Under the pieces are notes generated by a model. It did no database searches and had not been told where the DNA came from. It worked only from the letters and a program-made list of their open reading frames with translations. DNA of 64,000 bases from Bergeriella denitrificans NBRC 102155 (GTDB lineage: Bacteria; Pseudomonadota; Gammaproteobacteria; Burkholderiales; Neisseriaceae). Location of the stretch: the NCBI RefSeq assembly GCF_001592185.1, contig NZ_BCWL01000001.1:1-64000 (forward strand), in the 5' to 3' direction. Below are positions 34,538-41,667 of the stretch, piece by piece; the stretch's first letter is position 1; every line of letters starts with the position of its first letter. The translations under genes were made by a program, and so were the position numbers.

Positions 34538-34566
34538 ATTATATCGTAGCCATATAATAAAGCCAA
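34538..34566 (-). promoter_or_regulatory. Cassette 1 promoter with inverted repeat over -10
   Basis: On the minus strand TTGGCT, 17 bases, TATAAT. The -10 box is part of the inverted repeat ATTATAT/ATATAAT (34538-34558). That placement suggests autorepression. Confidence 0.7.
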
Positions 34567-34575
34567 GCATTTTTA

Positions 34576-34606
34576 TAAAAAAACCGCCCTACTTTGGGCG
34601 GTTTTG
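34576..34606 (-). terminator. Terminator upstream of cassette 1
   Basis: AAAACCGCCC and GGGCGGTTTT pair across a short loop with TTTTTTT after it on the minus strand. It ends the transcript of the zinc-finger micro-protein gene 50 bases upstream. Confidence 0.88.
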
Positions 34607-34652
34607 GTTACTCGGCAGCTAATTATGGCTAATTTGCCATAATTAGCATCAG

Positions 34653-34772
34653 TTATCGGCTAGGCAAACTGCGGCAATGAGTGCATACAATTTCCCATTG
34701 GCCGTTGCGATAACGGTCATATTGGCGAACGCGAACTGGTTTTAAGCCAGTACAGTTACAATTGCAGGTCAT
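34653..34772 (-). CDS. Cysteine-rich (zinc-ribbon-like) micro-protein
   Basis: A 39-residue protein beginning MTCNCNCTGLKPVRVRQYDR, with CNCNC near the start and CTHC near the end, two possible zinc knuckles around a basic core. The ATG at 34772 has AGGAG 8 bases upstream, so I prefer it to the 73-residue frame starting further up. It may bind nucleic acid; function unknown. Confidence 0.6.
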   Translation of the reverse strand: MTCNCNCTGLKPVRVRQYDRYRNGQWEIVCTHCRSLPSR

Positions 34773-34988
34773 TATCTGATCTCCTATTGTAATGCGTGCT
34801 ACGTTTTCAATTTTTTTACAACCTTTCGAAATGTAAAAAATTTGCTCCTGCGCCGGTATCATAGGATAATTCACGGTCTAGTAAATTTGTGTATCCTCAT
34901 AATACACAGCGGTTAGTGTAAAGTTGCACATTCAAATCACTAACTATACGCGACTTGGGATGCGCCAACATTCCAAGTCGTTTTCTTT

Positions 34989-35459
34989 TTAAAATTTCAA
35001 AGTTAACTGCTCTGGGAAATACTTAATGCCCATTTGTTTCAAAATACATTTTGCAAACTGGTCTGCCTGCCATTCGGAATCTTCTTGCTGTGTAGGTAGA
35101 GCATCACTATGATGCAGCATCGCTTTATGACCTAATAGCAAATGTCCCAATTCATGAAAGAAAATAAAAATGGCCTCATCCTCGCCAAAACAAATACGCG
35201 AGTAGAGGCTATTCGGCAATAGGATGGTACCGTTATTACACATTGCATTGGTAATATCCAGCCACTCATCATCTGCCACAACATCAATTACAATACCATA
35301 CTCTTCCAACATTTCCATAAACGTATCCATTTTTTTACGGGTACGCTTATCTACCACCAAAAACTTGGCGGCCTCGTTTGCAAAAAACCGAATTGTATCT
35401 TCACTTAACGTTTCCACGCGCGTACCACGCATTGAGTATTTAATTTGCTGCATCATCAC
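34989..35459 (-). CDS. ImmA/IrrE-family metallopeptidase
   Basis: A 156-residue zinc protease. The HEXXH motif is in IFFHELGHLLLGHK (about residues 100-113), and the downstream acidic ligand is in EWQADQFAKCIL. ImmA-type enzymes cleave the phage repressor encoded next door, which induces mobile elements. Its ATG overlaps the 3' end of the XRE gene, so both are made together. Confidence 0.9.
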   Translation of the reverse strand: MMMQQIKYSMRGTRVETLSEDTIRFFANEAAKFLVVDKRTRKKMDTFMEMLEEYGIVIDVVADDEWLDITNAMCNNGTILLPNSLYSRICFGEDEAIFIFFHELGHLLLGHKAMLHHSDALPTQQEDSEWQADQFAKCILKQMGIKYFPEQLTLKF

Positions 35460-35826
35460 CTTCTTTCAATGACTCTTTCTGATGAATGGTTCTTAATAAT
35501 TCAGCAAATCGATTCAATTGTTCTTTGCTGAATTCCGAGCTGGCAAAACCAGCTACCAACATTTGTTGCTGCAAACTTAAGCCGCTTAACGATACATTCT
35601 CATTAGAAACCATGGCCTTTTGCTTTAGGTTATCTACTGGATGACCTAATTTTTCGAAAAAAACCTCAACTTTTTCAACAAAATCCATTGGCACTTTACT
35701 GCGACCGGTTTCCATGGCACTTAAAAAGGCAGGGGAAGTACCTAGTGCAGTCGCCATTGTTTGTAAAGTTTGTTTGGTTTGACGACGAGCCGCTCGAACG
35801 GCTTCGCCGAATGTAGTCAGTCCCAT
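35440..35826 (-). CDS. XRE-family regulator partnered with ImmA-like protease
   Basis: A 128-residue protein with an N-terminal helix-turn-helix (residues 5-60; TMATALGTSPAFLSAMETGR). The C-terminal half is helical and may be the part recognised by the protease. GGAG lies 9 bases upstream of the ATG at 35826. Two overlapping palindromes lie just before it and are its probable operators. With the ImmA gene this forms a second regulatory unit beside CI/Cro. Confidence 0.88.
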   Translation of the reverse strand: MGLTTFGEAVRAARRQTKQTLQTMATALGTSPAFLSAMETGRSKVPMDFVEKVEVFFEKLGHPVDNLKQKAMVSNENVSLSGLSLQQQMLVAGFASSEFSKEQLNRFAELLRTIHQKESLKEGDDAAN

Positions 35827-35842
35827 TGTGCAAGCTCCTTTT

Positions 35843-35865
35843 CTGTATATACAGTAACTATACTG
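35843..35865. promoter_or_regulatory. Overlapping palindromes before the XRE gene
   Basis: CTGTATATACAG (35843-35854) is a perfect 12-base palindrome; CAGTAACTATACTG (35852-35865) is a second one sharing 3 bases. They lie 17-39 bases upstream of the start codon, over the likely -10 region. Probable autoregulatory operator. Confidence 0.65.
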
Positions 35866-35984
35866 CATTTGATTCAGGCCGATAATACCAAACCATAAAG
35901 CATATTTCAAGTATTTTAGTTGAAAAGTTGAAGATATTGTTACAAAACACAAAACAGCCTATTTAAACCGTTTTACATCTCATT

Positions 35985-36536
35985 TTACCCGATAACGCCC
36001 CGCTCTTTGAAAATAGCACGGCAGGCATCCAGCCCCGCGCGTTCGTAGTGGCTCAGGCGTTGAGCAAGGCGTTTAACCTTGTTGCTGATGGTTTGCCTCG
36101 TACAGCTTGCGGATTGGGCAATCGCGGTAATGTCGGTTTTCCTGCGGTTCAGGATTTTGCCGATAAGCTCACGCCGTGCGGCTTTGCCTATGCCGTCCAG
36201 TTCGCCTTTATCCTGCGCGGCCAGCAAGCCCAAATTGTCGGCGGCCTGCGTCCATGCCTGCGATTGGCGTTCGCCGCCGCAGCAGGGGCATTCGCCCGGG
36301 GTGTCGGCAAAGCGCACGGTCAATGCCCACCGCTGCGGGTCGGGAAGCTCGTTTAAAATGTTGTGTATCATGGCGGCCTGCGCTGCGCCGTCTGTACCGT
36401 GTAAGCCGTGGCCGCTGCCGATGGCGCCTTGATTTAACAGGCCGCTCATGATGTTTTTGGGGGATTGCTCAAACGAGTAATGAAAGGCGAATGTTAAGGC
36501 GTCTTCTGCGCTGCGGAATGGTGCTTGCTCTGTCAT
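35985..36536 (-). CDS. Phage antitermination protein Q-like
   Basis: A 183-residue protein. A CPCCGG knuckle in TPGECPCCGGERQSQAW lies near residue 82, and a C-terminal helix-turn-helix is seen in TDITAIAQSASCTRQTISNK (about residues 133-152). This resembles Q-like late regulators of lambdoid phages with a DNA-binding C-terminus. It is the last gene of the Cro-led operon, as expected for a late regulator. Four rightward terminators lie upstream of the late genes as possible targets. Confidence 0.7.
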   Translation of the reverse strand: MTEQAPFRSAEDALTFAFHYSFEQSPKNIMSGLLNQGAIGSGHGLHGTDGAAQAAMIHNILNELPDPQRWALTVRFADTPGECPCCGGERQSQAWTQAADNLGLLAAQDKGELDGIGKAARRELIGKILNRRKTDITAIAQSASCTRQTISNKVKRLAQRLSHYERAGLDACRAIFKERGVIG

Positions 36537-36573
36537 GGTGCGGGATTTCCTGCGGGTTATTTGAATACGGCTG

Positions 36574-36891
36574 TTAGTTTGCAGACTTCGGGCTGTATGG
36601 TTTTGTATCGTAGCCGTCCCAGCCGTCGAAGCCGATTGAATCCGGAAACATTTCCGTATTGTGGTAGGCGTGGTTTAGTGTCATGGCTTCGGCCTCTGTA
36701 ACTAAGTAAACTTCGATGTCATAGCCTTCCCCGTCATTCTGAAAGCCTGTTCCCATTTCAAAGCCGTCAGAATGAGTTAAGGCGGCTTCGATAGCGGATT
36801 TCAGCTTTTCCAATGCAGGACGCGTGCCGCAAATGATTAAATCGTCGTGATATTGCTGCTGCCCGTAAACATGTAGGATTTCATCAAGCAT
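36574..36891 (-). CDS. Phage protein (105 residues), unknown
   Basis: An acidic protein beginning MLDEILHVYGQQQYHDDLII with alternating strands and helices; no motif recognised. It lies between the Q-like gene and the nuclease-like gene in the replication operon. Confidence 0.65.
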   Translation of the reverse strand: MLDEILHVYGQQQYHDDLIICGTRPALEKLKSAIEAALTHSDGFEMGTGFQNDGEGYDIEVYLVTEAEAMTLNHAYHNTEMFPDSIGFDGWDGYDTKPYSPKSAN

Positions 36892-36903
36892 TTTTCAGTT
36901 CTT

Positions 36904-37629
36904 TCATTTAAAAGCGGCGGGCAAGGCGGCGTAAAGGCCGTTTGCCTTTGCCCAATCGGCAAATTCAGACGGCGGTACGGTTTTCAGGCTCTCCACGCCA
37001 AACAAACGGTGCAGCGCGTCTTTAATCCATGCGGTGCGGTTTTCGGCGGCTTTCTTTTCAAACCACGCGGCGGCTTCGCTTGGGGTGTTGATGTTTTTGC
37101 CGTAGTGCTGTAATACGCCCATTTCGCCCAACGAATGCTGCAATGCGTGTTCTTCATGGCGCAGCGGTAAGCCTGAATATTCGGGCTTGGAAGCCGTGCC
37201 GCTGCCTGCGGCCACACGGCGCACATGCGCATATTCGCAGCGGTATTCGCCGATTTCTTCCACCCAATCGCCCTTATTACTGATGGCAGACGGACGGCTG
37301 CGCGTCCATTGCTGATAAGCCTCATCGCTGCCGATAACGAACCACAGGGACGGATTGTTGAAGAAACCTTTTTTATACAGAGTTTGATAATACGCGCCGT
37401 AGTCTTGGGCTGCGTCGGCGGCTTCTTCCACATCGGCAGCCTCCGCTTTCGCCACCCCGTAGGCTTGGCGGCCGTCCGAAAGCGTTACCAACACATCAGC
37501 GTCCCAAAAGCCGTTGGTTACCGCCTTATGCTGCTCAATCGGCACCTCCACCACCACGCGGCACACGCCCAACGATTTCACCGCCTTTACATCGGCCACG
37601 CGGCCATACAGCCCGATAAACTCACTCAT
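36904..37629 (-). CDS. DUF968/Ref-like HNH-type nuclease candidate
   Basis: A 241-residue protein. The segment CEYAHVRRVAAGSG (near residue 131) followed by KPEYSGLPLRHEEHALQHSL and GE has the His-rich layout of DUF968 and RecA-dependent (Ref-like) nucleases: a His before a Gly-rich loop, a Lys/Pro turn, then HxxHxxxH. The cysteine pairs that hold zinc in Ref are not complete. The N-terminal part (residues 1-80) is a beta-rich domain. Such genes in phage replication operons are thought to process recombination intermediates. The family call is by pattern only. Confidence 0.6.
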   Translation of the reverse strand: MSEFIGLYGRVADVKAVKSLGVCRVVVEVPIEQHKAVTNGFWDADVLVTLSDGRQAYGVAKAEAADVEEAADAAQDYGAYYQTLYKKGFFNNPSLWFVIGSDEAYQQWTRSRPSAISNKGDWVEEIGEYRCEYAHVRRVAAGSGTASKPEYSGLPLRHEEHALQHSLGEMGVLQHYGKNINTPSEAAAWFEKKAAENRTAWIKDALHRLFGVESLKTVPPSEFADWAKANGLYAALPAAFK

Positions 37630-37632
37630 TGC

Positions 37633-37977
37633 CTAAACCTCCAAAATCCGTATGCCGTGAACTTTCAACATCAATTTGCGTTTGATGATGTAGTCGGGCG
37701 TTTTGAAACCCTTCACATCAATCACATCTACCCTGCCGCTGGCGCGCGTTACCACAAAATCAGCAATATATTTGCACGCCCGCTCTACCACTTTGCCATC
37801 TGCGCCGCGCTGAGCCGGTATCAGCTCAAACGGCACCTGCTTTCGAATATCCGCCACGCGCGTTTCAGGGTCGGCGGCGCGGCGCAATGCTTCGAGCTTG
37901 GCGGCATACTGCGCTTCTCTGCGGCTGTCGTAGCCGTTGGTCTTGCGGTTGCCGTATTTGCTTCCTACCGTCGCCAT
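37633..37977 (-). CDS. DUF1064 nuclease-like protein (Holliday-junction resolvase fold)
   Basis: A 114-residue PD-(D/E)XK-type protein of family DUF1064. SKYGNRKTNGYDSRREAQYA is the N-terminal signature with the first Glu; YIADFVV and VDVIDVKGFKTPDY provide the Asp and the D-x-K pair. It is probably a resolvase or structure-specific nuclease in phage replication. The ATG at 37977 has GGAG 8 bases upstream; the earlier in-frame codons are inside a small overlapping ORF. Confidence 0.85.
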   Translation of the reverse strand: MATVGSKYGNRKTNGYDSRREAQYAAKLEALRRAADPETRVADIRKQVPFELIPAQRGADGKVVERACKYIADFVVTRASGRVDVIDVKGFKTPDYIIKRKLMLKVHGIRILEV

Positions 37978-38027
37978 AAACCGAACTCCACGGCCAAGCT
38001 GCAAATCATTTCAATCAGTATGCTCAT
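37965..38027 (-). CDS. 20-residue coupled ORF
   Basis: MSILIEMICSLAVEFGLWRR, starting at an ATGA overlap with the membrane coiled-coil gene and ending inside the DUF1064 start. It may be a coupling device that carries ribosomes from one gene to the next, or an amphipathic peptide. Real translation is uncertain. Confidence 0.35.
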   Translation of the reverse strand: MSILIEMICSLAVEFGLWRR

Positions 38028-38296
38028 TTGTTTTCACTTTCCCGCTTGCGCCGCTCTTCGCACAAACGGCGGCTAAATTCCAATCCCATACGGTTACGCT
38101 TTTCAATGCAGTCTTGCAGCTCGATTTGCGCCTGCTTTCGGGATTTACGCTCTTTCTCAAGTTCTTCTTCCATATTGGCCAAGGCTTCCAGCAGTCCTAA
38201 ATATTTGCTGCGGTCTTTGTAGTCGAGATAAAGGGCAAAACCTATCAAAAGAAAAAATCCCGCCATGACAATTACGGCAAACAATGCTTCACTCAT
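38024..38296 (-). CDS. Membrane-anchored coiled-coil protein
   Basis: A 90-residue protein: an N-terminal membrane helix (EALFAVIVMAGFFLLIGFAL) followed by a long charged coiled coil (ANMEEELEKERKSRKQAQIE). The topology is like an inner-membrane spanin, but it sits in the replication operon, not by lysis genes. No function assigned. The start at 38296 is chosen because the helix then begins the protein. Confidence 0.6.
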   Translation of the reverse strand: MSEALFAVIVMAGFFLLIGFALYLDYKDRSKYLGLLEALANMEEELEKERKSRKQAQIELQDCIEKRNRMGLEFSRRLCEERRKRESENK

Positions 38297-38411
38297 TTTG
38301 CAGCCCGCTTTCTTTTTTAATAAATCTCTCAAATTTACGTTTTAAGCGCACTTTTGGCTCTTGGCAGGGGTAGATATAGGAAAACGATTTAACCCGCCTT
38401 CCTGCTTAAAT

Positions 38412-38654
38412 TTACCCGCCTAGCGTTGATTTTCTCCTTAACTTTGCAAACGCCTGTTCCCGTTTCACCTTTTCCACCGCATCTGCCGTCTGAAAATCCC
38501 CGCAAACATGGCCGCGCGGCTTCCAATGCCCTACGCCCTCCTTCGCGCATTCCCCGTAACCCTGTCTTGCCCACCAACCCAGCACACGCACACCGTCGGC
38601 GTTGATTTCGGTCGGTACGCGCCAATGGCGGCAGGTCAGGCAAGATTGCTTCAT
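38412..38654 (-). CDS. Zinc-finger-like small phage protein
   Basis: An 80-residue protein with cysteines arranged C-LTC-RHW (CLTCRHW), then GECAKEG and HVCGDF, a probable four-Cys zinc site, and a basic C-terminus. It overlaps the dnaB stop by ATGA. Such small proteins are common in phage replication modules; function unknown. Confidence 0.65.
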   Translation of the reverse strand: MKQSCLTCRHWRVPTEINADGVRVLGWWARQGYGECAKEGVGHWKPRGHVCGDFQTADAVEKVKREQAFAKLRRKSTLGG

Positions 38655-40027
38655 GCGCTCCGCCTTTTCGGTTGTTCGTCATGCTTCGGCGGCTGCCAGA
38701 AATAATCAGGCTCGTTCGTGAAGCGTTGGAAACGGCCTTGATAACCGACAATCAGCTTGCCCATTTCCCCGTTTCGGTTTTTGGCGATAATCAACTCTGC
38801 CAGGTCGGGATTACTGTTTTCAGGGTCGTAGTAGTGTTCACGGTGGGGCATGATGATGATGTTCGCGTCTTGCTCAATCCCGCCGCTGCCGCGTATATCC
38901 GCCATTGTCGGGCGTTTGTCGTTCTGCTTGGCAACGGCGCGGTTTAACTGCGCCACCAAAATCACGGGGATTTTTAACTCTGCCGCCAAGCGTTTCAGCT
39001 TGCCCGTAATATCGGCCAGCTCTTGCACTTCGCTGTTTCTGCCCGGCTTGGGGATTAAGTGCAGATGGTCGATAACCAGCAAATCAAGGCCGTCTGAAAG
39101 TTTTTTATCCCGCGCCAGCAAGCAAAGGCGGTCGGCGTCAATCGGGGCGGTGTCGATGGTAAATTTCCAGTCCATCGCCGCACTGAAAAAATCGCTTTGA
39201 CGGTGGTATTCGGATTGTGTCAGGCTTGCTTTCATCAGGTTGCCCATGTCGATGCCCGCCTCCGCTGCAATCGCTCGCAGCATCAACTCCCGCTGCGTCA
39301 TTTCGTAGCTTTGGAAGTGAACAACCTTACCCGCTTTGGCAACGGCTCGGGCAATGTTTTCTGCCAAGATGGTTTTACCCATGCTCGGGCGGGCTGCAAT
39401 CACAATCAGGTTTCCCGCCTGCAAGCCTTTGATGGCGTCATCAAGCTGTTTCAGTCCTGTGCTTAACCCCAAAAAATCGCCCCGTTCGTGAACTTCGGAA
39501 ATGTAGTCCAGCACGTCATTCAGGGCTTCGTGATACGTCATTTCGGTTTTCGCCCGTTTGAGCAGCGTGTCGTTGACTTCACGCAGTACCGCTGCGGCTT
39601 CCGTGCATTTGTCGGCAGTTGTTTTGCCTTCACGGCTCAAGGCGATTTCTTCGATTTTTGCACCCGCCGCCAGCAAGCGGCGCTCGGTATGGCGGTTTTC
39701 CACGATTTCCGCGTATCGGCGGATATTGGCGGCAGACGGCACGTTTTGCGCCAAGTCAATCAGGTAGGCCAGCTCGCCCGCTTCTTCAGCTTGGCTTTTG
39801 GCCTTCAAGCGTTCCGATACGGAAACTACGTCGGCGCTTTTGCCGTCTGCGGCCAAGTCAGCAATCGCGCTGAAAATCATGCGGTGCGACGGCAGGTAAA
39901 ACATTTCGGCTTTCAGGTCTGCAACCTTGGCAAATGCGGCAGTGTCCACCATCAGGCCGCCCAATACTGCCTGCTCCGCTTCCTGGCTAAACAGCTCTTC
40001 CATCGGGTTGTTTTCAAATTCGTTCAC
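38651..40027 (-). CDS. Phage replicative DNA helicase (DnaB family)
   Basis: A 458-residue protein with the complete DnaB layout: N-terminal helical domain (EQAVLGGLMVD), linker, and RecA-like motor with Walker A ARPSMGKT (near residue 212) and Walker B LLVIDHLHLI. The DRGSGGIEQDA-type segment reads IRGSGGIEQDANII. It starts at a GTG (40027) with GGAGAAAT upstream, overlapping the end of the initiator gene. It unwinds phage DNA after loading by the O-like initiator. Confidence 0.94.
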   Translation of the reverse strand: MNEFENNPMEELFSQEAEQAVLGGLMVDTAAFAKVADLKAEMFYLPSHRMIFSAIADLAADGKSADVVSVSERLKAKSQAEEAGELAYLIDLAQNVPSAANIRRYAEIVENRHTERRLLAAGAKIEEIALSREGKTTADKCTEAAAVLREVNDTLLKRAKTEMTYHEALNDVLDYISEVHERGDFLGLSTGLKQLDDAIKGLQAGNLIVIAARPSMGKTILAENIARAVAKAGKVVHFQSYEMTQRELMLRAIAAEAGIDMGNLMKASLTQSEYHRQSDFFSAAMDWKFTIDTAPIDADRLCLLARDKKLSDGLDLLVIDHLHLIPKPGRNSEVQELADITGKLKRLAAELKIPVILVAQLNRAVAKQNDKRPTMADIRGSGGIEQDANIIIMPHREHYYDPENSNPDLAELIIAKNRNGEMGKLIVGYQGRFQRFTNEPDYFWQPPKHDEQPKRRSA

Positions 40028-40029
40028 GG

Positions 40030-41034
40030 TTATTTCTCCAGTACGCGGGCTTCCAGCGTTTCAGGGCGCAGCAGGTAATCAATCCCGGCTTTCCAAGTTT
40101 TGTGGCTGTGGCGTTCAGCCGTCCCGTTGATAAACGGGTCTTGCAGGCATTCCCCGAAGTAGGTTTCAAACCACTGCAAAACGTGCTTGCCGCTCGGCTC
40201 TTCGCCGTCAATCAGGCCGTTTTCGTCTTTCCAAGCCTCCAAGCGCAGTTTGGCAATCTGCCATGCGTAGGGGATTAGCTTCAGGCGTTTTTCGTTGGTT
40301 TGCGTGTAACCCATGCGCCCAGTCTTGGGGTTGGGTACAGTTTGCAGGTTGACTTTCACAACCCCATCGCAATCAGCGAAAACCCGATTGAACACCTCGA
40401 CGACCGCCTCAAACCGTTTTTTGTTTTCAGCAACGGATTTTTTCGGGGCGGGAGTCGCCGCTTCGGCGGCGACACTCTCTCGGTCTTCAGCAATCTGTTT
40501 TTCGCCTGCAAAATTTTGGTCTTCAGCCAAGTCATTTTCGCCTGCAAAATTTCCATCGACGACACTCTTTTTGTCTAGTGGGTTTTGTATTGGGTTTTGT
40601 GTGTCCCCATTTTCGGGACTGGTGGCAGTCCCCATTTTCGGGACTACCCTAGTCCATTTTTCGGGACTGGTGCCGTTTTTTGGGTAGTCCCCATTTTCGG
40701 GACTGGTAGCAGTCCCCATTTTCGGGACTGGTTCACCCATATTTTCGGGCAATTTTTTTAGGGTATATTCGTTAGTCATTCCTGAGCGTTTTACGGGGCA
40801 TATCAGATTGAATTTTTCCAATTCGGCCAAACAGGCCATAACGGTATCTCGCTTTTTAATGCCACTGTATTGCATGAACTGACTGATGGAAATTTTGTCC
40901 GAAGACTTCCCCCAGCCCGTTGTTTTGCGCACAATCATGATGTACAGCTTGAAAGCATTTGGCGAAAGTTGCCACATCAGTTCGTCAACAACCGCATTCG
41001 GCACTTGAAAGGCATTTACGATATATTTACTCAT
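40030..41034 (-). CDS. Phage replication initiator, O-like
   Basis: A 334-residue protein. Residues 1-100 form a winged helix as in phage O proteins (NAVVDELMWQLSPNAFKLYI, RKTTGWGKSSDKISISQF). Residues 100-140 are a repeated Pro/Glu/Asn-rich region (VPKMGTATSPENGD twice) encoded by the iterons. The C-terminal half probably contacts DnaB. As in lambda, the origin seems to lie inside the gene that encodes its binding protein. Confidence 0.85.
   Translation of the reverse strand: MSKYIVNAFQVPNAVVDELMWQLSPNAFKLYIMIVRKTTGWGKSSDKISISQFMQYSGIKKRDTVMACLAELEKFNLICPVKRSGMTNEYTLKKLPENMGEPVPKMGTATSPENGDYPKNGTSPEKWTRVVPKMGTATSPENGDTQNPIQNPLDKKSVVDGNFAGENDLAEDQNFAGEKQIAEDRESVAAEAATPAPKKSVAENKKRFEAVVEVFNRVFADCDGVVKVNLQTVPNPKTGRMGYTQTNEKRLKLIPYAWQIAKLRLEAWKDENGLIDGEEPSGKHVLQWFETYFGECLQDPFINGTAERHSHKTWKAGIDYLLRPETLEARVLEK
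40602..40729. other. Candidate phage replication origin (iterons inside the O-like gene)
   Basis: Five copies of AGTCCCCATTTTCGGGACT or close variants, at about 40602, 40627, 40651, 40686 and 40711; most spacings are 24-25 bases. Each copy is a palindrome (AGTCCC/GGGACT). An AT-rich stretch follows at 40738-40785. This matches the lambda ori plan. Confidence 0.7.
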
Positions 41035-41195
41035 TGCGCCACCTGCTTGTCTTTCTCTAACTCTAATTCAGCCTGCCACAGCTCAAAATGTTCACGGGCT
41101 TTGGAAATGTTTTCAATCTGCATATAGCCGACAATCAGCATACGCAACTCATAAAGTCGCTTTTCGCGCTTGCTTAAATCTGTTTTTTCATTCAT
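41031..41195 (-). CDS. Small helical phage protein (54 residues)
   Basis: MNEKTDLSKREKRLYELRML followed by a second charged helix; probably a short coiled coil. Coupled by ATGA to the initiator gene. A weak AGGTAGG-type ribosome site lies upstream. Function unknown. Confidence 0.55.
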   Translation of the reverse strand: MNEKTDLSKREKRLYELRMLIVGYMQIENISKAREHFELWQAELELEKDKQVAQ

Positions 41196-41236
41196 AATCT
41201 TCAAACCTACCTGCAAAAAGTAAGTACCTAGAAATT

Positions 41237-41261
41237 GCCCACGTTCGCGCGTGGGCTTTTT
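41237..41261. terminator. Hairpin before the replication operon
   Basis: GCCCACG and CGTGGGC flank a 6-base loop, followed by TTTTT on the plus strand and flanked by A/T on the other. It lies between the plus-strand gene at 41361 and the replication genes. Confidence 0.65.
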
Positions 41262-41274
41262 CACGTTTGTTACC

Positions 41275-41329
41275 CGTCTGTCCGGGCTGTCAAGCGTCTG
41301 TCCGCTTTGTCATGTCTCCGCTATAATTG
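41275..41329 (+). promoter_or_regulatory. Tandem 20-bp repeat and -10 box upstream of 41361
   Basis: CGTCTGTCCGGGCTGTCAAG at 41275-41294 is followed directly by CGTCTGTCCGCTTTGTCATG at 41295-41314. A perfect TATAAT lies at 41323-41328, but no good -35 box. An activator bound to the repeat on one face of the helix could replace it. Confidence 0.5.
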
Positions 41330-41360
41330 AAGCTCCACAACCACAATTAACGGAGTAACA

Positions 41361-41594
41361 ATGAAGGTCAAACTACATTTTCTTCCCTCAGCAAATCACC
41401 CAGCCGTCGCACTCTTGCAAAATACCAGTATCGAAATACCGGAATTTGCGATACCGCAACGAGGGGATATTCTGAATATCGAAGGTATTTACGGCCTACC
41501 GGGGAAACTGAGGGTTTCCGACAGATATGTGCATATTGACGCTCTAAACGCTTTCGCAGCTCTCGAATTGATGATTGAGCTCGATCAATCGTAA
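41361..41594 (+). CDS. Small phage protein on the plus strand (77 residues), unknown
   Basis: MKVKLHFLPSANHPAVALLQ start; beta-rich with a helical C-terminus (ALNAFAALELMIELDQS). GGAG is 6 bases upstream of the ATG and a TATAAT lies 32 bases before that. A 96-residue ORF on the opposite strand covers the same DNA; this one looks more like a soluble protein. Function unknown. Confidence 0.6.
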   Translation: MKVKLHFLPSANHPAVALLQNTSIEIPEFAIPQRGDILNIEGIYGLPGKLRVSDRYVHIDALNAFAALELMIELDQS

Positions 41595-41658
41595 TCCGTA
41601 ACAGTAAAGCCGTCTGAATGCCTAAAAGAAGCAGCACGGTTTTTTCAAAAGCACTCAT
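41368..41658 (-). CDS. Possible membrane protein antisense to 41361-41594
   Basis: A 96-residue ORF with one N-terminal membrane helix (TVLLLLGIQTALLLRITI) and a basic C-terminus. AGGGA lies 6 bases upstream and it starts 10 bases after the Cro-like gene stop, so it could be the second gene of that operon. It overlaps the plus-strand gene completely. Either one or both may be real. Confidence 0.35.
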   Translation of the reverse strand: MSAFEKTVLLLLGIQTALLLRITIDRAQSSIRELRKRLERQYAHICRKPSVSPVGRKYLRYSEYPLVAVSQIPVFRYWYFARVRRLGDLLREENVV

Positions 41659-41667
41659 TACTTTCCC

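Noticed and set aside
38024-38296. Membrane coiled-coil protein as an inner-membrane spanin
   Set aside because: The topology fits, but there is no partner outer-membrane lipoprotein, holin or endolysin nearby and it lies in the replication operon.
40602-40729. Iterons in the O-like gene as a CRISPR-like array
   Set aside because: The repeats are palindromic, the gaps are only 5-16 bases and not spacer-like, and the region is coding.
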